A DNA stretch of 64,000 nucleotides, taken from positions 255,759 through 319,758 of the forward strand of contig CAVUCH010000005.1 of NCBI GenBank assembly GCA_963739995.1, written 5' to 3'. This DNA is from CAVUCH01 sp963739995 (GTDB taxonomy: Bacteria; Acidobacteriota; Vicinamibacteria; Vicinamibacterales; JAENWD01). Shown here in pieces: positions 44,000 to 52,098 of this stretch (position 1 is its first letter; every line of letters begins with the position of its first letter). The position numbers and the translations under genes are program-made. The notes below the pieces were generated by a model. That model was not told where the DNA came from and did not search any database. It was given only the letters and a program-made list of their open reading frames with translations.

Positions 44000-44662
44000 T
44001 CAGTCCGGCGGAAGGATGAGCCCTGCGTGGGCAGCCGGTGCCTGGACATCCGGCCGGCTCGCCTCCGCTCCGGCTGGCGGGCCGAGCACCCGCCCGGCCA
44101 GCTCGAGATACGCGGTGCGGGTGGCGCCCGGCAGTGCCGCGACGGTCCGTACGCCCCGCTCGATGGCTCGAAGCGCGTGCGGCGCCTCGCGCTCAACGAG
44201 GCGCTCACGCCCGTCCCGGCTGATGTCCGCCAGTGCGGCCTGCAACCCGGACACGAGTCGTTGGGCCGGCAGCGATTGGGTCTGGTGCTCGTATATCAAG
44301 CCCCGCGCGCTCGTCTCGTACGTGGCGGCGAGGGCACTCGCGGCGTCAGCCACGTCGGTGTCGAGAAGAGGGCGGAGCGGGTCCTCTGCCTGCCGCCGTG
44401 TGACGCTGAGCAAGAGGAAGAACAGCTGCTGCTGCCGTTCGGTGAGATCCCGAAGGGTGGGAGCGATGATGGCCACATCGAGCTCGCGCTGTCGCTGCTC
44501 GACTGCGGCGGGATGCGCGCGTGCCATCTGCAGGTAACCACACGTCGAAGGACACCGGATCTCGACCAGCCGCTTGGTCCCGCAGCAGATTGCGCAAATC
44601 TCCTGGTTCACGCCCGGGCACGCACGCCTCGCCTTTCGGGCGCCACACAGGGGACACATCAT
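44000..44662 (-). CDS. Conserved hypothetical protein with N-terminal zinc-ribbon cysteines
   Basis: A 220-residue cytoplasmic protein. Seven or eight cysteines lie in the first 40 residues (CPLCGARKARRACPG, ICAICCGTKRLVEIRCPSTCGYL). An all-helical C-terminal part follows. The N-terminus looks like a double zinc ribbon. I do not recognise a named family. The start is taken as ATG 44662; a TTG 13 codons upstream is in frame but weaker, and ATG 44659 is next. It is divergent from the next gene with a 217-base gap. Confidence 0.68.
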   Translation of the reverse strand: MMCPLCGARKARRACPGVNQEICAICCGTKRLVEIRCPSTCGYLQMARAHPAAVEQRQRELDVAIIAPTLRDLTERQQQLFFLLLSVTRRQAEDPLRPLLDTDVADAASALAATYETSARGLIYEHQTQSLPAQRLVSGLQAALADISRDGRERLVEREAPHALRAIERGVRTVAALPGATRTAYLELAGRVLGPPAGAEASRPDVQAPAAHAGLILPPD

Positions 44663-44879
44663 CTCGGTCCCGAGCTTCGCATAGCGTACAAAGGCCGTCA
44701 ATCGGTTGGCGCCCGGTTGGCGTCTTGCCGTCAGAGGCCTCCACGCCTCGACCTTGGCAGCAGGTCGTGGGCGTGCAGTGGTGCGCCATGATAGAACCTT
44801 TCATCACGCAAAGCGCGGCGGGAACGGCAGTTGCAGCACGCCTGATCGGCTGGGTCGAAGCGTAGCCCGTGGAGACGCC

Positions 44880-45467
44880 ATGGCAGAACAGCTGGTGCAC
44901 GACGAAACTCCGATGGAGTACTTCAAGCAGCTGGTTGAAGGCGCACTCGCACACCAGCGGGTCCAGTCCTCCGAGCACACGACGTTCTACGTCGTCAGCC
45001 TGCTGGCCGCTTTTGTCTGCCCACAGCGCGAAACCGCCGACGCCCTGCAGGAGCCGCTCGCCCTGCGCCTCGCCCGCGCGCTGCAGACGGGGGGCATTCA
45101 GCAACGCGAAGGACTGCGTCAGGTCGGCGACGTCTCCCTCTTCCTGGCGGGATTCTTCGCGGACAGCCTCGCCCGCAAGCTGGTAGACGTGGATTACTAC
45201 GTCACCCTGGGCGGATACGCGTATGGGCACCTCAGTCGCCGGGACGATGATGGCTGCGCGCCCATCTTTTCGGAATTGGCCGAAAAATTTACGAGCTTCG
45301 TCGACGTGCTGTCCGAGGTAAGTGACCGCAGCGCGAAAAACTCCAGCACGGATCTGCTGCGGTTGTACGAGAAGTGGCTCCGGACGCGCAGTCCCCGAAA
45401 CGGCGATTTGCTGCTGGAGCGCGGCATCCTTCCGAACAGCTCCCTGAAGACGCGGTTCTTCCACTGA
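44880..45467 (+). CDS. Conserved hypothetical protein
   Basis: A 195-residue protein without signal peptide or membrane helix, beginning MAEQLVHDETPMEYFKQLVEGALAHQ. It is largely helical, with GDVSLFLAGFFADSLARKLVDVDYYVTLGGYAYGHLS in the middle. I do not recognise a family. GTGGAGACG supplies the ribosome site. It stands alone: 217 bases from the divergent zinc-ribbon gene, and 523 bases before the DksA-like gene. Confidence 0.72.
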   Translation: MAEQLVHDETPMEYFKQLVEGALAHQRVQSSEHTTFYVVSLLAAFVCPQRETADALQEPLALRLARALQTGGIQQREGLRQVGDVSLFLAGFFADSLARKLVDVDYYVTLGGYAYGHLSRRDDDGCAPIFSELAEKFTSFVDVLSEVSDRSAKNSSTDLLRLYEKWLRTRSPRNGDLLLERGILPNSSLKTRFFH

Positions 45468-45990
45468 CGCGCCGGCGCGAGCGCCTGCGGGCCGGCGAGC
45501 GCCGCGGCGCGGAGTTCTCGCCTGCCGATGGCGTAATCGTCCGCACCGTCGCGGTCCGCATCGGCCGGACCGCGTGGACGGCTGCGTCGAGCCTCAGCTA
45601 CACGGCTCGGCAACGTTGACGCTGCGCCGCCCCGACCGGAAAACCGCCCCGACCGGAAAACCGCGCAAACGCAGGCTCGAACCGAAGGGGACGGGCGGGC
45701 GTCTAATGCTGTAACCCGTGAAGCAGAGTCGGTCAACCGCTCGGATGTCGCTTGTAAACAGCTGGTACTCAAGGGGATGGGCGAGACGGGCTGGAGCGGA
45801 ATCGATGACCTGAGATGAGGACGGTCTCTTCAGCCCCTGTCCTCTCCAGAGTGCTCCAACGTTTTCAGGCTCGCCAGACGGCGCGGTTTGGAGTAGAATC
45901 CGCGGATCAATTTCAAGGCAGGTTTATTGCAAGGAGCACGCACATCATATCGGCAGGCTCGCAGGCCAATGCCGAAAGGAGTACGGCGTC
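45468..45990. other. Non-coding gap before the DksA-like gene, with a tandem duplication
   Basis: No reading frame here has family-like sequence. At 45627-45660 the 17-mer CCGCCCCGACCGGAAAA occurs twice, head to tail. A TAGAAT at 45894-45899 could be a -10 for the DksA-like gene, but no -35 is convincing. GAGGAC/GTCCTC arms about 20 bases apart lie near 45814-45843. The 70 bases before the DksA-like ATG contain its ribosome site GAAAGGAG. Confidence 0.5.
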
Positions 45991-46443
45991 ATGAAACGCA
46001 AGAAGGCAGATAAGCCAGACGTTCAGAGAACCCGCTACGCGGATCTGAAACAGATCCTCGAAGATCGCCGCCGGGAGATTGTCAGCGAGGTGCAGGGGCG
46101 GATCCGGGACGTGCGGGCCGAAGGCAGCACCTCGAAGGTCAACGATGTGTTCGACGCCGGTGAGAGCTCCGAAGCCGACATCCAGGAAGACATCGAGTTC
46201 GCGTTGATCCAGATGAAGGCCGAGACTCTGCAAAAGATCAACGAGGCCCTGGCCCGCCTGGAAGACGGCAAGTACGGCTTCTGCTTCGAGTGTGGAGACG
46301 AGATTGCCGAGCAGCGGCTGCGCGCGCTACCTTTCGCGGTCCGGTGCAAGGATTGCGAGGAGGCCCGCGAGGTCGCCGAGCAGCGTGAGCGGTCGTCGCA
46401 GCGCCGCGGCTCGTCCTCGTTGTTCTACGACATGTCCAGTTAG
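45991..46443 (+). CDS. DksA/TraR-family zinc-finger transcription factor
   Basis: A 150-residue DksA/TraR-type protein. An N-terminal coiled coil (about residues 15-95) is followed by the four-cysteine finger CFECG...CKDCEEAR (about residues 97-124). DksA-type proteins enter the RNA polymerase secondary channel and, with ppGpp, adjust transcription. The coiled-coil tip (DAGESSEADIQEDIEF) does carry acidic residues, but DksA's DxxDxA tip is not certain, so regulation with ppGpp is inferred. GAAAGGAG precedes ATG 45991. Rel is encoded upstream and lon follows. Confidence 0.88.
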   Translation: MKRKKADKPDVQRTRYADLKQILEDRRREIVSEVQGRIRDVRAEGSTSKVNDVFDAGESSEADIQEDIEFALIQMKAETLQKINEALARLEDGKYGFCFECGDEIAEQRLRALPFAVRCKDCEEAREVAEQRERSSQRRGSSSLFYDMSS

Positions 46444-46460
46444 GTTGCGCGCACCGACGA

Positions 46461-46490
46461 CGCAGGCTCCGCCGTTGGGTGGGGCCTGCG
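46461..46490 (+). terminator. Hairpin between the DksA-like gene and lon
   Basis: CGCAGGCTCC and GGGGCCTGCG form a 10-bp stem around a 10-base loop. There is no U-tract, so it may only attenuate transcription into lon. The lon ribosome site AAGGAGGATC follows later. Confidence 0.45.
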
Positions 46491-46550
46491 CCTTCCCCGT
46501 CGGCTGTTTCCCCGGACCCACACGACTGGTCCGCTAAGGAGGATCGCTCC

Positions 46551-48986
46551 ATGGGCGATCAGGACGAGACCCCGATTCTCGAAGAGGTCTCGGGCGAACG
46601 GCCGCTCTCGATCCCGCCAGAGCTCCCGCTGTTGCCGCTGCGCGACACGGTGCTGTTCCCCAATTCCTTCATGCCGCTGGCGGTTGCTCGCGAGAGCTCC
46701 GTGCGGCTGATCGACGAGGCCATCAATTCCAGCAAGGTCATCGGCGTGTTCACCCAGCGCGACGCCGCGCTCGACGAACCGCACAAGGAGGACCTGTACC
46801 CGATCGGGACGGCGACGCACATCCACAAGATGTTCCGGCTCCCGGACGGCAGCCTGCGCCTGATCGTCCAGGGGCTCGCCCGCATTTGCCTCGACGACAT
46901 CGTTGCGGTGCGTCCGTACCTCCGCGCGCGGGTGACCGCGACGCCCGACGAATTGAGCGACAACGACCGCCTTGAAATCGACGCGCTGCAGCGCAACATC
47001 AAAAGCAACTTCCAGAAGGTCGTCTCACTGTCGCCGCTGCTCTCAGACGACCTGCAGACGCTGGCGCTGAACATCACGGAGCCGGGCCGCCTCGCCGACT
47101 TCATCGCGTCCAGCCTGAGCACCATTGCCACGCCGGTAAAGCAGGAGGTGCTGGAAACGCTGGATGTCCGCGCCCGCATGGATACGCTGAACCGGATCCT
47201 GATCAAGGAGCTCGAGGTCCTCGAGCTCGGATCGAAGATCCAGTCGCAGGTGCAGTCGGAGGTCGGCAAGAACCAGCGCGAGTACTTCCTGCGCGAGCAG
47301 ATGAAGGCGATCCAGAAGGAGCTCGGGGAAGGCGACGACCAGACGAAGGAAATTGACGAGCTCCGGGAGAAGATCGAGGCGGCGCAGATGCCGGAGCTCG
47401 TTCTGAAAGAGGCCCTGCGTGAGCTCGAGCGGCTGGCGCGCATGCCGGTGGCGGCCGCCGAATACACCGTCTCACGGACCTACATCGACTGGCTCGTCGC
47501 CCTTCCGTGGCAGAAGCGCACCGAAGAGACGATCGATCTCGCGCGGACCAAACGCATCCTCGACGACGAGCATTCCGGGCTCGAGAAGGCCAAGGACCGC
47601 ATTCTCGAGTACCTCGCCGTCCGCAAGCTGAACCCGGCGGTCAAGGGACCCATCCTCTGCTTCGTCGGCCCACCAGGGGTGGGGAAGACCTCGCTGGCGA
47701 AGTCGATCGCAACGTCGCTCGATCGGAAATTCGTCCGCGTGTCGCTCGGGGGCATGCGGGACGAAGCCGAGATCCGCGGGCACCGACGGACGTACATCGG
47801 TGCCCTGCCTGGGCAGGTGATCCAGGGACTGCGGCGGGCGGAGTCGAAGAACCCGGTGTTCATCCTGGACGAAATCGACAAGCTCGGCTCCGACTTCCGT
47901 GGCGACCCGAGCTCGGCGTTGCTCGAGGTGCTCGACCCGGAGCAGAACGACACGTTCCGCGATCACTACCTCGACGTGCCGTTCGACCTGGCGGAGGTCC
48001 TGTTCATCACGACGGCGAACGTCCTGGATCCGGTGCCTCCCGCCCTGCGGGATCGCATGGAGGTGCTCGAGCTCCCTGGCTACACCGAAGAGGAGAAGCT
48101 GAAGATTGCCTGCGAGCACCTCGTCGAGAAGCAGGTCACGAACCAGGGCCTGACGGCTGAACAGCTGACGTTTTCGGACGCGGCGCTCCGGTCGGTGATC
48201 CGCGGGTACACGCGCGAGGCGGGCGTGCGCAACCTCGAACGCGAGATCGGGTCGATCTGTCGAAAGGCCGCGCGGCGGAGGGCAGAGGGCGACGAATCAT
48301 CGCTGGCCATCACGCCGGAGGTCGTAGTGGCGATGCTCGGTGCTCCCCGCTTTCTCGATGAGGAGATGGAGGAGCGCACCAAGCACCCGGGTGTGGCCAT
48401 CGGCCTCGCCTGGACGCCTGCCGGCGGCGAGGTGCTGTTCATCGAAGCCTCGCGGATGGCAGGGACCGGCACACTGACGCTGACCGGCTCACTGGGCGAC
48501 GTGATGAAGGAGTCGGCGCGGACGGCGCTCTCCTGGTTCCGCGCGCATGCCGGTGAGTACGGGGTCGATGCGGACTTCTACAGGAACGCCGAAGTCCACT
48601 TCCATGTGCCCTCGGGCGCCATCCCGAAGGACGGTCCGTCGGCGGGTGTCACGATGGTGACAGCGCTGGTGTCGGAATTGACGCGCCGCCCGGTCCGGGG
48701 CGACATCGCGATGACCGGGGAAATCACCTTGTCGGGCCGCGTGCTGCCAGTGGGCGGCATCAAGGAGAAGGTGCTCGCCGCACGGCGCGCAGGCGTGCGC
48801 GAGGTCATCCTCCCGCGGCAGAACGAGAAGAACGTGATGGAAGACCTGAATGACGAGCTCAGGGCCGACATCACGATTCACCTCGTCTCCGAGATCACCG
48901 AGGTGCTCCTCCTCGCGCTCTCCCCCGCGCCATCGTCGGCGGCCGACCGGCCCCGCGAGCACAGCATCCAGGGGACGCTGCAGTAA
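46551..48986 (+). CDS. lon: ATP-dependent protease Lon
   Basis: An 811-residue LonA. It has an N-terminal substrate-binding domain, an AAA+ domain with Walker A GPPGVGKTS (about residues 373-381) and IFILDEIDKLG-like Walker B, and a protease domain with catalytic Ser697 (PKDGPSAG) and Lys740 (GGIKEK). It degrades damaged and regulatory proteins in the cytoplasm. AAGGAGGATC gives a strong ribosome site before ATG 46551; the longer in-frame extension is not family-like. No heat-shock promoter element was recognised. It converges on the NUDIX gene through a repeat-rich gap. Confidence 0.98.
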   Translation: MGDQDETPILEEVSGERPLSIPPELPLLPLRDTVLFPNSFMPLAVARESSVRLIDEAINSSKVIGVFTQRDAALDEPHKEDLYPIGTATHIHKMFRLPDGSLRLIVQGLARICLDDIVAVRPYLRARVTATPDELSDNDRLEIDALQRNIKSNFQKVVSLSPLLSDDLQTLALNITEPGRLADFIASSLSTIATPVKQEVLETLDVRARMDTLNRILIKELEVLELGSKIQSQVQSEVGKNQREYFLREQMKAIQKELGEGDDQTKEIDELREKIEAAQMPELVLKEALRELERLARMPVAAAEYTVSRTYIDWLVALPWQKRTEETIDLARTKRILDDEHSGLEKAKDRILEYLAVRKLNPAVKGPILCFVGPPGVGKTSLAKSIATSLDRKFVRVSLGGMRDEAEIRGHRRTYIGALPGQVIQGLRRAESKNPVFILDEIDKLGSDFRGDPSSALLEVLDPEQNDTFRDHYLDVPFDLAEVLFITTANVLDPVPPALRDRMEVLELPGYTEEEKLKIACEHLVEKQVTNQGLTAEQLTFSDAALRSVIRGYTREAGVRNLEREIGSICRKAARRRAEGDESSLAITPEVVVAMLGAPRFLDEEMEERTKHPGVAIGLAWTPAGGEVLFIEASRMAGTGTLTLTGSLGDVMKESARTALSWFRAHAGEYGVDADFYRNAEVHFHVPSGAIPKDGPSAGVTMVTALVSELTRRPVRGDIAMTGEITLSGRVLPVGGIKEKVLAARRAGVREVILPRQNEKNVMEDLNDELRADITIHLVSEITEVLLLALSPAPSSAADRPREHSIQGTLQ

Positions 48987-49117
48987 GGGCTAAGGGCTAA
49001 CGGCCAAAAGGCCAAGGGTTAGGGGGCAAGGGCTAGGGGCTGGGGTAAAGGGCTAAGGACGAACGGTAAGCCTGCGGTCGACTTTCCTTTAGCTCTTGGC
49101 CTTCAGCCCTTAGCCCT
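48985..49117. repeat. GGGCTAA-word inverted repeat between lon and the NUDIX gene
   Basis: The whole convergent gap is built from variants of AAGGGCTA. The left arm (48985-49006) and the right arm (49097-49117) are an imperfect inverted repeat; AGGGCTAAGGGCT in the left arm matches the reverse complement of the right arm exactly. Between them are further GGGCTA, GGGTTA and GGCTGG words. The left arm includes the last bases of the lon stop codon. It could fold into a long hairpin and work as a two-way terminator. Confidence 0.8.
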
Positions 49118-49120
49118 CCG

Positions 49121-49657
49121 CTACAAGAGCGCCAGCACGGCCGCGGTCTTCAGGTCCTTTATCTCGCCGCTCCGGACCATCCGGCGAACCTGCTCCAGCG
49201 TGAACACCTGCGCCTGGATCTGCTCGTCCTCGTCCTGGTGCGCTTCCGCGTCACCGGCACCGGGGGTGCGCAAGTCCGTCAAACGGAAAAATGTCATGTA
49301 CTCGGTGCAGTAGCCGGGCAGCGGCCATGCCTCGCCGAGACGCTCGGCCGCGCCCGCAATCATCCCCAGCTCCTCGTGGCACTCACGCTTCGCAGCTGTC
49401 TCGGCGTCCTCGTCAGAATCGATACTGCCCGCCGGCAACTCCCACAGCTCGCCGCCGACCGGATGCCGGTACTGCCGGACGAGAAGCACGGAGTCTGCGG
49501 TCGGCATGGCAGCAATCGCAACTGACCCCGCGTGGCGCACGATCTCGACTTGCGAGTCGCGATCACGGTCGGGCAGGCGCACCCGTTCGACGACGGCCTG
49601 AAAAATCTTGCCGTCGTAGGCGACCTGCGACTCGAGTACCTCAACTTTGTTGGACAT
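49121..49657 (-). CDS. NUDIX hydrolase, ADP-ribose pyrophosphatase-like
   Basis: A 178-residue NUDIX protein with a full box, G(x5)E(x7)REUxEExGU: GSIDSDEDAETAAKRECHEELGM (given here by its pattern; residues about 77-99). The N-terminal EIVRHAGSVAIAA and VLLVRQYRHPVGGELWELPAG match the ADP-ribose/NDP-sugar pyrophosphatases. It would hydrolyse nucleoside diphosphates linked to another group. The substrate is a guess from family likeness. The ribosome site GGAG lies inside the inverted repeat upstream. It is flanked on both sides by word-like inverted repeats. Confidence 0.88.
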   Translation of the reverse strand: MSNKVEVLESQVAYDGKIFQAVVERVRLPDRDRDSQVEIVRHAGSVAIAAMPTADSVLLVRQYRHPVGGELWELPAGSIDSDEDAETAAKRECHEELGMIAGAAERLGEAWPLPGYCTEYMTFFRLTDLRTPGAGDAEAHQDEDEQIQAQVFTLEQVRRMVRSGEIKDLKTAAVLALL

Positions 49658-49661
49658 TCTT

Positions 49662-49758
49662 CAGGCTCCAGGCTCCAGGCTCGTCTGTTCGCAGGTGACC
49701 GTGAGAGGCGAATCCGCCGCCACCAGACGAGCCCTGGAGTCCGGAGCCTGGAGCCTGG
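49662..49758. repeat. CAGGCTC-word inverted repeat upstream of the NUDIX gene
   Basis: The left arm (49662-49687) repeats CAGGCTC three times and ends CGTCTG. The right arm (49724-49758) starts CAGACGAGCC and ends with the complementary GCCTGGAGCCTGG. The arms pair over most of their length with an interruption of about 13 bases in the right arm. It lies directly before the NUDIX start and supplies its GGAG ribosome site. It fills most of the gap to rluD. Confidence 0.75.
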
Positions 49759-49779
49759 CGTCAGGAATCAGCCCCGCCC

Positions 49780-50736
49780 CTACCCGTCCGCGGCGGGCTC
49801 CTGTAATTGCAGAATCTCGTCCAGGACCGTCTGCAGATCGGGCGGCAGCGCGGCGGTGAACTCGAGGCGCCGCCCCTCGATGGGATGGCTGAAGGCAAGC
49901 CGTGCGGCGTGCAGGAATGGCCGTTCCAGGCGGAGGATCGGCCGGAGATCGGCTGGCACCCGCCGGCGTGATCCACCATACAGCCCATCCCCCACGATTG
50001 GGTGGCCGATCCCGCTCAGGTGCACGCGGATCTGGTGTGTGCGTCCCGTGTAAATGGCAATCTGCGTGAGAGTCACGCCTTTGAGGTGTTGCACGCGCGT
50101 GATGCGCGTCACTGCCGAGCGCGCCCGTCTGGACCTGGCCGACATCTTCTGCCGCTGGACGGGGTCGCGGCCGATCGCCGCTTCGATGCGACGTCCGGCC
50201 TGGACGACGCCCCAGACCAGCGCGAGGTATTCCTTCTCGACCTCGCGATCGTGGAACTGCCGCGCGAGTGATTCGTGGGCCCGATCGTGCTTCGCCACGA
50301 CGATCAGCCCTGACGTGCCGCGATCGAGCCTGTGGACGATGCCCGGCCGCAACTCGCCGCCAATCCCGCTCAGATCGCTCACATGGTGCAGCAGCGCGTT
50401 CACGAGGGTGCCGCTGGCGTGTCCGGCGGCGGGATGCACGACCATTCCGGGCGGCTTGTTCACCACGATCAGATGCGGATCCTCATACGCAACGTCGAGC
50501 GGGATGTCCTCGGCGGCCGGCTCCGCGGCTGTCGGCGCCGGCACGTCCACGGCGACGGTCTCACCAGTCCGGACGGTCGCATTCGCGCGCACGGCTCGCG
50601 GGCCCACGTGCACCAGGCCGTCTCTGATCAAGCGCTGTATCTGGGACCGCGAGTACCCGGGCAGCACGGCGGCGAGGAATCGGTCGAGCCGCTCGCCCGC
50701 GTACTCCTCGCTGACGGCGAGTTCCACCCGGGACAC
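49780..50736 (-). CDS. 23S rRNA pseudouridine synthase (RluD-like)
   Basis: A 318-residue RluA/RluD-family protein with an N-terminal S4 domain (RLDRFLAAVLPGYSRSQIQRLIRDGLVHV). The catalytic motif HRLDRGTSGLIVVAK carries the conserved Asp. It isomerises uridines in rRNA; RluD targets helix 69. The start GTG 50736 is preferred because the longer in-frame reading overlaps lgt; GTG 50727 is another option. The ribosome site is weak. It is the end of the ileS-lspA-lgt-rluD run. Confidence 0.9.
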   Translation of the reverse strand: MSRVELAVSEEYAGERLDRFLAAVLPGYSRSQIQRLIRDGLVHVGPRAVRANATVRTGETVAVDVPAPTAAEPAAEDIPLDVAYEDPHLIVVNKPPGMVVHPAAGHASGTLVNALLHHVSDLSGIGGELRPGIVHRLDRGTSGLIVVAKHDRAHESLARQFHDREVEKEYLALVWGVVQAGRRIEAAIGRDPVQRQKMSARSRRARSAVTRITRVQHLKGVTLTQIAIYTGRTHQIRVHLSGIGHPIVGDGLYGGSRRRVPADLRPILRLERPFLHAARLAFSHPIEGRRLEFTAALPPDLQTVLDEILQLQEPAADG

Positions 50737-50741
50737 CGCCG

Positions 50742-51557
50742 TCAGGACGCGCGCCTGGCGGGCTTTCGCGCCACGTCCGGGGATGGCTGCGGCCTGCGGG
50801 ACAACCACACCAGCATCACCAGGCTCAAAGGAACGAGCACAGTGGAGATGAACTGGGACGTAGACAGAAGGCCGAACACCAGCCCCCGCTCATCTCCCCG
50901 GTAGAACTCGATGATGAACCGCGAGACCGCGTACATGAGCATGTAGAGCCAGAAGGTACGCCCGGGGTACACACGGCCCTTCTTCTCCGTCGCAAGCAGC
51001 ACGAACAGGATCAATGCTTCGGCCGCACTCTCGTAGATCTGCGTCGGATGGAGCGGCACATTGAGCGGCGTCCCCACGTTGGCCGCGGCGGTCGGGTTCG
51101 TGAACGTCAGCGCCCAAGGCACGGTCGTTGGCTTGCCGTAGCAGCAGCCCGCGGCGAGGCACCCGAGTCGGCCGACCGCGTGGCCGAGCGCGATGCCCGG
51201 AGCGAAGACGTCGCATGTCTGCCAGAGCGGCAGGCGGTGCCGTCGCATGAACCAGAAGGCGACGGCAACCGCGAGGATCAAGCCGCCATAGAACACGCCG
51301 CCTGAGCGGGCCAGCGACAGCAATTCCGCCGGGTCCCTGCGGAACTGGTCGAAGTCGACGATCAGCAGCAGCAGCTTCGCTCCGACGAGCGCGCTGATAA
51401 TGATGTAGATGCCGAGGTCGAGCATCCGCGTGGCGTCCAGCCCGCGCGCCCGCGCGCGGATCATGGCGAGCTTCAGCCCGAGCAGGTAAGCGGCGGCCAA
51501 CAGCACGCCGTAGGTGTAGACGGTGACAGGGCCGACGGTGAAGAGCTCAGGAAGCAC
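50742..51557 (-). CDS. lgt: Prolipoprotein diacylglyceryl transferase
   Basis: Lgt attaches a diacylglyceryl group to the lipobox cysteine of prolipoproteins, the first maturation step. The 271-residue multispanning protein carries the family signature GHAVGRLGCLAAGCCYGKPT and the C-terminal YAVSRFIIEFYRGDERG. The start is GTG 51557 (VLPELFTVGP), overlapping the lspA end by 11 bases. It follows lspA directly; clients include the lipoproteins at 19343 and 40834 in this window. Confidence 0.94.
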   Translation of the reverse strand: MLPELFTVGPVTVYTYGVLLAAAYLLGLKLAMIRARARGLDATRMLDLGIYIIISALVGAKLLLLIVDFDQFRRDPAELLSLARSGGVFYGGLILAVAVAFWFMRRHRLPLWQTCDVFAPGIALGHAVGRLGCLAAGCCYGKPTTVPWALTFTNPTAAANVGTPLNVPLHPTQIYESAAEALILFVLLATEKKGRVYPGRTFWLYMLMYAVSRFIIEFYRGDERGLVFGLLSTSQFISTVLVPLSLVMLVWLSRRPQPSPDVARKPARRAS

Positions 51558-52098
51558 TGGACGACTCGCTCTCGTGTGCCGTATCGGACACTGGCCCGGC
51601 CTGCGCCGGCCGCAGCAGGTCGAGAATGATGATGCCCACGCCAACCGAAATAGCGGCGTCAGCCACGTTGAACGCCCAGAAGTGCCAGTCCCGCCAGTAG
51701 ACGTCCACGAAATCGACCACGTATCCCTGCCGCACGCGGTCGATCAGGTTGCCGGCCGCCCCGCCGAGGATCAGCGCCAGTCCGAGCCGCGCGAGCCAGT
51801 GGGCCGCTGGCAATTGCCGGGCGTACAACGACACACCCAGCAGCGCCCCGAACGCCACGACGGCAATGACGACCGGCTTGCCCGGGAAATCCGCCGTGTT
51901 CAGGAAGCCGAACGCGGCACCTGTGTTGCGGACATGGGTCACGTCCAGCAGCCCGCGGATCACGGGCAGGCTCTCGTGCAGCCCAAGCTCCAATACGACG
52001 AAGAGCTTCGTGATCTGGTCGGCAATAATCACCAGCGCAATCAGCGGCCATTCGAAGCGCCGCCTGGCGAGAAGCCCGAACATCCGTCCGGTGGTCAC
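51547..52098 (-). CDS. lspA: Lipoprotein signal peptidase II
   Basis: LspA cleaves the signal peptide of diacylglyceryl-modified prolipoproteins. The 183-residue protein has the family motifs VRNTGAAFGF and, at the second catalytic aspartate, VVDFVDVYWRDWHFWAFNVADAAI, with four membrane helices. GTG 52098 overlaps the ileS stop as GTGA and is preferred, since this junction type recurs in the window; ATG 52083 is the alternative. The ileS-lspA pair is a common bacterial operon. Confidence 0.93.
   Translation of the reverse strand: MTTGRMFGLLARRRFEWPLIALVIIADQITKLFVVLELGLHESLPVIRGLLDVTHVRNTGAAFGFLNTADFPGKPVVIAVVAFGALLGVSLYARQLPAAHWLARLGLALILGGAAGNLIDRVRQGYVVDFVDVYWRDWHFWAFNVADAAISVGVGIIILDLLRPAQAGPVSDTAHESESSSAS

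Noticed and set aside
45660..45680. Possible tRNA T arm on the minus strand (GGTTCGAGCC)
   Set aside because: No cloverleaf can be built around it.
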